From Lonicera japonica (taxonomy: Eukaryota; Streptophyta; Magnoliopsida; Dipsacales; Caprifoliaceae), in assembly GCA_021464415.1 (NCBI GenBank), contig CM038467.1:46561715-46625714 (forward strand): a stretch of 64,000 nucleotides of DNA. The letters are read 5' to 3'. The position numbers were made by a program, and so were the translations under genes. The number at the start of each line of letters is the position of its first letter. Position 1 is the first letter of the stretch. This document shows, one piece after another, positions 56,550 through 64,000 of this stretch. The notes below the pieces were generated by a model, which was given only the letters and a program-made list of their open reading frames with translations, ran no database searches and was not told where the DNA came from.

Positions 56550-57700
56550 CTAGATATTCTCATTCTCCCATTCAAATTTACAAATTGTGCCTGCTTTATA
56601 TGGACTCATGCAATCTCCTCGTCCGTGGTTTGCAAAATTCAACTCTATTAGTTGGAAGTTTGGTTTTAACTCTAGTGCCTTTGATACTGGCCTCTTCATT
56701 TGAAAACAGACCATGGTATCACATTTCTTCTCATATATGTGGATGATATGGTAATCAGTGGAAGAGTGTTGCTGGTATATCTGATCTCAAGCACTCTCTT
56801 AATCAACATTTCAAAATCAAAGATCTCGACCGTCTCAACTACTTTTTGGGACTTGAGATCCTCTCTGACTTTGCTGGCTACTATTTATCTTAAGCAAAAT
56901 CTACCTCTAACATTCTTGCTCGAGCAAGACTCATTGATTGCAAGATTGGGCCAGCTCTACTGGAAATAAATCTCAAGATTTTTCCTATTGAAGACACTCT
57001 TCTTAATGACGTTACTCTATATAGGCAACTGGTTGGCAACCTTGTATATCTTATTGTCACTATTCTAGATATTACTTATGCAGTTCATCTCGTCAGTCAG
57101 TTTATTTTTGCTCCCCACTCTTCACATTATGCTGCTATTCTTCGGATTATTCATTATCTCAAAGGAACAATGTTGCATGGCTTTCATTTATCATCCATTT
57201 CTTCACTTGAGTTGCGGGCTTATTTTGATTATAATTGGGCAGATGATCCCACTAATCTACGATCGACCACTAGTTACAGCTTCTTTTAGGAGACTCATTG
57301 ATTTCATAGCATAACAAGAAACAATCTCTCATCTCCAGATACAACACCAAAGCAAAATTTCATGCTCTTATAGATACTACACAGTAGCTCATACAACTTT
57401 TAATGGCTTCTTAAGTAAATAGGTGTTGCTCAAAGTCTTCCCCACGATTCTCTAACATGTCAATCGAAGTACCATTAAAATTGTTCATAATGATGTTTTC
57501 CATGAACACACCAAACATATAGAAATTGATTGTCACTCTGTTCGTCAACATGTCAACCGCAACACTATTCATGTTCTATCCATTTCTTCAAAAAATTAAT
57601 ATGATTATGTATTTACCAAAGTTCACCCTCTTAGCCGAATTCACGCTCTTGTTCCCAAATTCAAGATGGTCTCAGATTTACCACCTTGAGTTTGAGGGGG
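56550..57700 (+). pseudogene. Ty1/copia RT-RNase H remnant
   Basis: Plus-strand frames show copia RT and RNase H pieces in order: LYGLMQSPRPWFAKFNSISW (about 56600-56660), LLIYVDDMVISG (about 56725-56765), LNYFLGLEI (about 56835), LRIIHYLKGTMLHGFHLSS (about 57140-57195) and a WADDPTNLRSTTSY RNase H motif (about 57235-57275). Stops and frame changes separate the pieces. The stretch ends at TTTGAGGGGG (57691-57700), a polypurine tract before an LTR. Upstream it is cut by the LTR-like segment at 54690-56540. Confidence 0.75.
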
Positions 57701-57960
57701 AAGCTAACATATATATTTATCTCTAGGATATTTAGAGATTATCATTTATATTTTCCTTAATTATCTTCTCTCATGTAACCCTATATATAGGACCTTGCAT
57801 CCTTCATTCTAATTAATCTAATACAGAAGAATTATCTATCTTTCTCTATTCCTAACATCACTAAATCACTTATCTATTTCTCAAATTTCTCTGTCTATTA
57901 AAATTTTTCTCTTTCTCTTGCTCAATTGTCTATACATTTTATTTAAAAAGATAATTACAT
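57701..57960 (+). mobile_element. Copia 3' LTR fragment
   Basis: It follows the polypurine tract directly. It contains a TATA-like CCCTATATATAGGACC at about 57779-57794 and a CATCCTTCATTCTAATTAAT leader-like stretch, the usual order of U3 and R in small copia LTRs. The right border is not certain. Confidence 0.5.
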
Positions 57961-58090
57961 TTTAGTAACGGGGAAAAAGGAAAGAAAAAAGGTTTAAATT
58001 AAGAAAAATATTAGGACATCTACGTCATAATGAAAGGCACAAAACATTTCAATCATTTTTCATTTTTTTTACCAAACACACATTTTATGT

Positions 58091-58370
58091 CTTCGTTTAA
58101 TAAAAAGATAGAAAATGATAGAAAAAAAAATTGATTTGTGTGAGAAGATGGAAAATAAGTTGAATGATGTGGTGATATGCTCCTTTCATCCATCTTTATT
58201 GTTTTGTGAAAAATATTTCTTCACCATTGCTCGAATAATATTATTTTCTATGAAAAAAGCGAAAAAAAATAAGAGAACATCTTATCATCACATTCCTCAA
58301 CTTATTTTCTAACTTTGTTTACAAATTAATTTTTTTTAATCATTTTCCATCGTGTTATCAAATGGAGTTT
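58091..58370. mobile_element. MITE, GTTTGATAAAAAAGTT family
   Basis: The left end CTTCGTTTAATAAAAAGATA then GAAAATGATAG is mirrored on the minus strand by CTCCATTTGATAACACGATG then GAAAATGATTA. It is the third member of the family seen in EBM introns 3 and 9. About 100 bp of related sequence (with TAACGGGGAAAAAGGAAAGA / TGAATGGGAAAAAGGAAAAG) occurs on both sides, at 57905-58000 and 58400-58500, an older duplication. Confidence 0.5.
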
Positions 58371-58583
58371 AAAGGTTAAAATGAAATAGAGAAAAAAGGT
58401 ATTTTTACTTTCTCTTGCTTAATGGTGTATATGTATTGTTTAAAAACAAAGTTATATTTTAGTGAATGGGAAAAAGGAAAAGAAAACGTTTAAATTGGTA
58501 GTTTTGATAGTTACATTTCAGTGAAACGGAAAAAGGATTTCAATCATTTTTGTCTTTGTTATTAAGTGGAAAACGTTCTTATA

Positions 58584-61500
58584 ATGTTGACTCGTTCATC
58601 TTCTGTTATAAGCCGTTTTAAATCTAAACCCGTTATTAAAAACAAAGAAGATATAGAATTTAAAGATATAGAAACTACTTTGTTAAATTGGAATATTCCT
58701 AAAGTCAGTCCAGATAAAATTTATCACACTGGTATGTTTAATCTGTTTTCAACCATGTCAATTAAAACAATTGAGCAAACTATACCTATTGGCGATAATT
58801 TTGATGCTATTCAACTTATAACTCCTGAAGAGATAGAGAGATATAAAGATAAATATAAATATATGCATATCGGACTTGTACAAGTTGCTTTAAAACCTTT
58901 GACCGTTGAAGGTCTTAATAATTCTTTTTTATTAGCATTACGGGATTGCCGTCATCTTAAATTTAATGATTCCTTATTAGGAGTTGTTCAATCCAGTCTA
59001 TGTAATGGACCTGTATATTTTGATGTCCATCCAAATCTTTCTATAGCATTAACGGATAGAAATATTCTGGATGTTTTAACTATAAATTTACAACTAAATG
59101 GTTATAGTATGAAGCCTGGATCTGAACCATTAAATCTCACGTATAGAATATATTATAGAGTTATGAATACTTTGAGTCCTCGGGCTCATCTATATGATGC
59201 CAAAGATAAAACAATTTTATTAGAAACAAATTTGTTAAAATCAGATGTTGCTATACCCCGAACTATTATGTGGAAGGATATAACTCCTCCATCAACTTGG
59301 TTACTTGAAGCGGCTGCTCCCCCAGCGCCTGTTGAAAGTCGAAAAGTTGAAGAAATAGTTCAGTTTGCAGATGGTGATGTTATTATAAAATTTGATAATA
59401 ATAAAACTACTAGATTATCCACTAGTTCTAGACATTCGTTTAGAACTACTTCAGAAAAATTTTATACTCTTGCAAATACCCTAGCAAATACTATAGCAAA
59501 CTCTATTGCTGAATCGTTTAAGCAAAAGGAATTCTATACTCCTGCTACTTCTGTTGTAAACTCTGCCACACAAGCTAATAATTTGGTTTTTGAAGGGATT
59601 ATAAATTCTAAACAAAATATCCCGCATGGTGTCTATCATCCTGCTGCTAGTTCTGGTGAAGAACAGCATAATAAAAATGAACCTGATACTATATCTGAAC
59701 TTGGAATAAATTTAGCTGATCTAGGTATAAATACTAAGTCTATCAATGTGGTTACTATTTCAGAACCATTTGTATATGATAGAAATGAAATAAATAAAGA
59801 ATTTTTCCAAGATAAATATTCAGGATTTAGAAAATGGTATTTCGATTACTATTCTGATAATCAACTCTCTGAATTTAAAGAGTTATTTTATAATTATATA
59901 AATAAAAAGGAACAAGTTATTCCTTTATGTCTATGGTTTTATGAACATATTATTAAAACTGAGATCGATTTCCCTGCTATAAATGTTTTAGAAACCTTTT
60001 ATAAAGATTGGAAAGTCGATTCTGGGGTGGTAAGGGCTATCCATCCTCCACCAGAACATCAGACTATTAAAGCCGGTGACAAGTCTATAGAAGTTACTTG
60101 TTTTGCTCAACCTGGTGTTTCTACCCAAGTTACTATGGATAGAATGATAGGCCAGAGTAATTATATAAATCTATTTTTACAGACTATTGGAAATCAGCTT
60201 ATAAGAATAGAGCAAAATATTGATAATATTTGTGACAATACAGTAAAACAAAAAGACAAAGTTGATTCTAAATCTGAGGTTTCTACTTCTCTTTTAAAGC
60301 CCGCCATTGAATTATCTAAAGGATTTTCTTTAGGAAAATCTACCTTAAGTCAAGAGATTATTGATGCGTTAAAAGAAAAATTAGATTCTATGGATATAGT
60401 AAAACAGAAAAATATACTTCCTTTGTCTATAGATGAAAATATTTCCGAAAATGAAATTGACTTTTCTGAAATAAATAAAATTCAAAGTGAATTTATCAAT
60501 ATAAATGAGATAAATTATCCCTCTAAACAAAACCGTGATGTTATCATGCCTCCTGGGAAATATTATTATCCTAGGCCTACACCTATAGATATATTGTTTG
60601 AAAAAGAAGCACATATAAATATGTCAAATTTTAGTGCTAAAACTATATATGAATGGACTATAGATGGTTTGTCAGAATATACTATTTTGACCCAGTTACA
60701 TAGGATGACTATGTATTCTACTGTGTGTAAAGCTGCTGGTAATACTGATAAACAGATTGCTAGGTTTATAATTGCTGGTTTTGCTGGCCAACTTCGTGGT
60801 TGGTGGGATAATGTGTTAAATGATACTCAACGAAATGAAATTTTAAATTCTGTTAAAATTGTTCAAATGCTCGTTTCTAAAAATAAACCTGATGGGACTA
60901 GTGAGGTTAAGCAAGAGCCTACTACTCAACAAAATGCGGTTTATTCTCTGTTAAATGCTATTATAATTGCTTTTATTGGTGCTCATCCTGAGACGTTAGA
61001 CAAGAGTAAAGATCTACTTATAAATTTAAAATGCCCAACGTTAACACACTTTAGATGGTATAAAGATACATTTTTATCTAAAGTTATGATAAGAACTGAT
61101 GCTAATGCTGACTTCTGGAAAGAGAAGTTTATAGCTGGTTTACCTACTCTATTTGCCCAAAAGGTTAAAGATAGAATTATGCGTAAACATGGTGGTACTT
61201 CTATACCTTATGCTCAGTATACTTATGGCATGCTTATAAGTGAATGTATTTTAGAAGGATTATCATTATGTAATGATATAAAATTAAAAGCTCAATTAAA
61301 AGCACAAAACCTAACTGGTAGAAAAGAAATTGGAGAATTTTGTGACCAATTTGGTTTTGATATAAAAGTCCCGGGAAGACCCCCAACTCGTCGTATATCT
61401 AAACAGAAAAAATCGTATACTAAGAGAAAGCGTAAATCCAAAAAGAAAGAAGAATCTACTTCTAAACCTAAATCTACTTCTAAAAAGAGTGGTAAACGTC

Positions 61501-64000
61501 CACCTAAAAAATCTTCTAATACTAGTTCTGTAGTTTGCAAAAAATGTGGTAAAACTGGCCATTATGCAAATAAGTGTTGGACTAAAAAGAAATTAAATGA
61601 AATTACTGATGAAGGCTTACGAAAACAGCTTATAAATGTATTGTTAAATCCTTCCGATGAGGAAGAAAATTATACTGAAGATGAAGCTAGTAATGCTGAA
61701 TTAAATGACATTGAATCAGATGATTATGTTAGTTCTGATTCAGTTAAATCTGATTGTAATTGCAATGCTCAGACAGATTATTATAAAGCTATTCTGGAAG
61801 CTAATGGTTTGAGTATTAATGTTTTGTCTAAAGAAGAACAAAATATTCTTGATAGTATAGATGGTATTGAAGACTCTTCTATAAAGAGAAAAATGATTGA
61901 ACATTATATCTCTACTTTTAAACAACCTGAAAATAATCTCCTTCCTTCAGAAGAGCCTTACTCTCTTAAGAAAGTTCTAGATGATATGAAAAACAACAAC
62001 AACAATGTAGTTGAAAGAGAATCTTCTATACCTGATCTAAAATTTGAAATAAATAACCTTAAAAAAGAAATACAAGAGATAAAAATTCGTCTTGAAAATC
62101 TTGAAGGATATAATAAATCTTTTCCTGCTTTGGGAGCTAGCAGCACCTCTACTGTTGCTACTGCAGAAGAAAAACAAAAGCAGAATTATTTACAGCTTAT
62201 AGAAAAAATAACTTCACAGAAATGGTATATTGCTATAACAATAGTTGTTGATAAAACCTTTGTATTAAAGGATATTGCTCTTTTAGACACTGGAGCGGAT
62301 ATTAATTGTATTCGAGAAGGTTTAGTCCCTACTCATTATTTCACTAAAACAACTGAATCGTTGACTGCTGCTAATAAACAAAAATTAAAAATAAAATTCA
62401 AACTATCAAACGCCTATGTTTGTAACCAAGGTCTATGTATCCCTGCTACTTTTTTGCTTGTTAAAGATCTATCACAAAGGATTATATTAGGAACCCCTTT
62501 TATAAATCTAATAGAACCCTTCACTAAAGATGAAAGAGGGATTGTTACTAAATTTGAAGATACAGAAATTATATTTGAATTTATTTCTCCACCTCAAACC
62601 AGAGAAATAAATGAAATTAAAGAACATTTATTTTTTAAAGAAAAACAAATAAATTATTTGCGTAGAGATGTGAAAATATTAAACATTTCATCTCACCTAA
62701 ATTCTTCTATAGTTAAGGCTAGAATAGAAGAAATTTCTAAAATAATTTCTGATAATCTATGTAATGAACATCCCAATGCTTTCTGGGATAGGAAACAGCA
62801 TATAGTCTCGCTTCCTTATGAAAAAGATTTTATAGAGAGTAAAATCCCTACTAAAGCTCGACCAGCACAAATGAATGCTGAATTGTTAGAATATTGTAAA
62901 AAAGAAATAAGTTCTTTGCTTGATAAAAATCTTATTCGTAAAAGTTACTCTCCATGGAGTTGTACAGCATTCTATGTTAATAAAGCTTCTGAAATTGAAC
63001 GTGGAGCACCCCGTTTAGTTATAAATTATAAGCCCTTAAATAAAGCTTTACAGTGGATTAGATATCCGTTACCTAATAAAAAGGATCTCTTAGCTAGAGT
63101 TCAAGCAGCTAAAATCTTTTCTAAATTTGATTTAAAATCTGGTTATTGGCAGATTCAAATAAATGAAAAAGATAGATATAAAACTGCTTTTACTGTTCCT
63201 TTTGGGCATTATGAGTGGAATGTAATGCCATTTGGATTAAAGAATGCCCCTTCAGAATTTCAAAACATAATGAATGATATATTTACTCCTTATACTACTT
63301 TTACAATTGTTTATATTGATGATATCTTAGTTTTTTCTCAAGATATCGACCAGCACTTTAAACATTTAAATATACTAATAAATGTTATTAAAAGGGCTGG
63401 ATTAGTTCTTTCTGCTAAAAAGATGGTTTTATTTCAAACCAAAATTAAATTTCTAGGTCATGATATATGTAATGGTGAGATTATACCAATAAATAGATCT
63501 ATAGATTTTGCGGATAAATTTCCGGATGTAATACTTGACAAAACCCAATTACAGAGATTTTTGGGTAGCGTCAATTATATTGCTGATTATTATAAAAATT
63601 TGGCTATTGATTGCGCCCCTTTATATGAACGTCTTCGTAAAAATCCTCCTCCTTGGAGTGACAGACATACTAAAGCAGTTCGTATTGTAAAATCCAAGGT
63701 TAAACAGTTGCCTTGTCTTGCATTGGTTTCTCCTTATAGTTTTAAAATCGTGGAAACAGATGCCTCTGATATAGGATATGGAGGAATTCTAAAACAACGT
63801 TTCAAAGCCGATTCTAAAGAAATCCTTTCCCGATTTACTTCTGGGAAATGGAATTCGGCACAATTAAATTATTCTACTATCAAAAAGGAAATTCTGTCTA
63901 TAGTTTGTTGTATCTCAAAATTTCAAGATGATTTATTAAATCAAGAATTCTTATTGAGAATTGATTGTAAAGCTGCAAAGGATGTTCTAGAGGTTAAATG
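58584..64000 (+). CDS. Endogenous pararetrovirus polyprotein, petuvirus-like (runs off window)
   Basis: Open for 1805 codons from the first ATG after an in-frame TAA (58563-58565), with no stop before the window ends. Regions in order: movement protein, residues about 90-250 (GLVQVALKPL at about 97, conserved LRD Asp at 121, GPVYFDVHPN); a less conserved stretch; coat protein core about 685-930 (FAGQLRGWWDN near 735); a Lys/Arg-rich run about 933-970; zinc knuckle CKKCGKTGHYANKC at 985-998; aspartic protease LLDTGADINC (Asp1235); reverse transcriptase (FSKFDLKSGYWQIQ, VMPFGLKNAP, YIDD at 1577-1580); RNase H (Asp1726 in ETDASD, KKEILS, RIDCK). This single-ORF order is that of Petuvirus in Caulimoviridae. 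Codons are strongly A/T-ending. No leader or primer site is seen upstream, so it is a partial genome integrated close to its movement-protein start. Whether it is expressed is unknown. Confidence 0.88.
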   Translation, partial: MLTRSSSVISRFKSKPVIKNKEDIEFKDIETTLLNWNIPKVSPDKIYHTGMFNLFSTMSIKTIEQTIPIGDNFDAIQLITPEEIERYKDKYKYMHIGLVQVALKPLTVEGLNNSFLLALRDCRHLKFNDSLLGVVQSSLCNGPVYFDVHPNLSIALTDRNILDVLTINLQLNGYSMKPGSEPLNLTYRIYYRVMNTLSPRAHLYDAKDKTILLETNLLKSDVAIPRTIMWKDITPPSTWLLEAAAPPAPVESRKVEEIVQFADGDVIIKFDNNKTTRLSTSSRHSFRTTSEKFYTLANTLANTIANSIAESFKQKEFYTPATSVVNSATQANNLVFEGIINSKQNIPHGVYHPAASSGEEQHNKNEPDTISELGINLADLGINTKSINVVTISEPFVYDRNEINKEFFQDKYSGFRKWYFDYYSDNQLSEFKELFYNYINKKEQVIPLCLWFYEHIIKTEIDFPAINVLETFYKDWKVDSGVVRAIHPPPEHQTIKAGDKSIEVTCFAQPGVSTQVTMDRMIGQSNYINLFLQTIGNQLIRIEQNIDNICDNTVKQKDKVDSKSEVSTSLLKPAIELSKGFSLGKSTLSQEIIDALKEKLDSMDIVKQKNILPLSIDENISENEIDFSEINKIQSEFININEINYPSKQNRDVIMPPGKYYYPRPTPIDILFEKEAHINMSNFSAKTIYEWTIDGLSEYTILTQLHRMTMYSTVCKAAGNTDKQIARFIIAGFAGQLRGWWDNVLNDTQRNEILNSVKIVQMLVSKNKPDGTSEVKQEPTTQQNAVYSLLNAIIIAFIGAHPETLDKSKDLLINLKCPTLTHFRWYKDTFLSKVMIRTDANADFWKEKFIAGLPTLFAQKVKDRIMRKHGGTSIPYAQYTYGMLISECILEGLSLCNDIKLKAQLKAQNLTGRKEIGEFCDQFGFDIKVPGRPPTRRISKQKKSYTKRKRKSKKKEESTSKPKSTSKKSGKRPPKKSSNTSSVVCKKCGKTGHYANKCWTKKKLNEITDEGLRKQLINVLLNPSDEEENYTEDEASNAELNDIESDDYVSSDSVKSDCNCNAQTDYYKAILEANGLSINVLSKEEQNILDSIDGIEDSSIKRKMIEHYISTFKQPENNLLPSEEPYSLKKVLDDMKNNNNNVVERESSIPDLKFEINNLKKEIQEIKIRLENLEGYNKSFPALGASSTSTVATAEEKQKQNYLQLIEKITSQKWYIAITIVVDKTFVLKDIALLDTGADINCIREGLVPTHYFTKTTESLTAANKQKLKIKFKLSNAYVCNQGLCIPATFLLVKDLSQRIILGTPFINLIEPFTKDERGIVTKFEDTEIIFEFISPPQTREINEIKEHLFFKEKQINYLRRDVKILNISSHLNSSIVKARIEEISKIISDNLCNEHPNAFWDRKQHIVSLPYEKDFIESKIPTKARPAQMNAELLEYCKKEISSLLDKNLIRKSYSPWSCTAFYVNKASEIERGAPRLVINYKPLNKALQWIRYPLPNKKDLLARVQAAKIFSKFDLKSGYWQIQINEKDRYKTAFTVPFGHYEWNVMPFGLKNAPSEFQNIMNDIFTPYTTFTIVYIDDILVFSQDIDQHFKHLNILINVIKRAGLVLSAKKMVLFQTKIKFLGHDICNGEIIPINRSIDFADKFPDVILDKTQLQRFLGSVNYIADYYKNLAIDCAPLYERLRKNPPPWSDRHTKAVRIVKSKVKQLPCLALVSPYSFKIVETDASDIGYGGILKQRFKADSKEILSRFTSGKWNSAQLNYSTIKKEILSIVCCISKFQDDLLNQEFLLRIDCKAAKDVLEVK

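Noticed and set aside
59481..62146. Several minus-strand frames of 60-83 residues
   Set aside because: They lie opposite the continuous plus-strand viral ORF and are composition artefacts.

Overview
The window is plant nuclear DNA, and the organism is an angiosperm, most likely a eudicot. Evidence: one intron-rich housekeeping gene with GT-AG introns, Ty1/copia and Ty3/gypsy (Tat-lineage) retrotransposons, plant pararetrovirus integrations, hAT elements, MITEs and a SINE, all in AT-rich intergenic DNA. I cannot name the species. A 100-base N gap (18001-18100) shows it is a scaffolded assembly.

Layout. 1-4.4 kb: intergenic DNA with an internally deleted hAT element (714-1807, 8-bp target duplications, transposase remnant) and a Tourist-like MITE (3666-4071). 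4.43-16.02 kb: the only intact host gene, an 11-exon GH2 mannosylglycoprotein endo-beta-mannosidase (EBM, 974 aa as modelled), with MITEs, a possible SINE and an old LTR fragment in its introns. 16.8-19.25 kb: a 1.15-kb segment present on both sides of the N gap, almost certainly two unmerged contig ends. It carries a hAT-like element whose complete copy is 18681-19670; an inverted relative lies at 20271-21240. 22.0-24.4 kb: a decayed pararetrovirus pol on the minus strand with an in-frame duplication inside RT. 24.6-28.7 kb: palindromic tandem repeats, LTR fragments and a SINE with clear target duplications.

28.76-45.66 kb: a roughly 16.9-kb Tat/Ogre-like Ty3/gypsy element in minus orientation. 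It has a 1515-bp 3' LTR, but its 5' LTR is cut to 70 bp. Its gag-pro-RT-RNaseH-RNaseH-integrase frame (44846-37959) is a single reading frame broken only by five stop codons. Two genes lie antisense between pol and the 3' LTR: a five-exon plant-mobile-domain-like gene (31949-36031) and a single-exon DUF7745-like gene (36487-37743). The LTR promoter and both antisense-gene promoters each carry 2 to 6 copies of the 12-bp palindrome TGTCGCGCGACA just upstream of the TATA box. This shared promoter design is the most unusual signal in the window.

45.7-58.5 kb: AT-rich DNA with a minus-strand copia remnant (49.2-50.8 kb), nested hAT-like elements (51.9-54.5 kb), a gypsy LTR-like stretch (54.7-56.5 kb) and a plus-strand copia remnant with its LTR. 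58.58-64.0 kb: a petuvirus-like endogenous pararetrovirus polyprotein, open for 1805 codons without a stop and running off the window, with movement protein, coat protein, zinc knuckle, protease, RT and RNase H regions in order.

Apart from EBM, nearly everything recognisable here is mobile or viral. The elements are at very different stages of decay: pol at 22-24 kb is shredded, the Tat element has nonsense changes only, and the ORF at 58.6 kb is intact.
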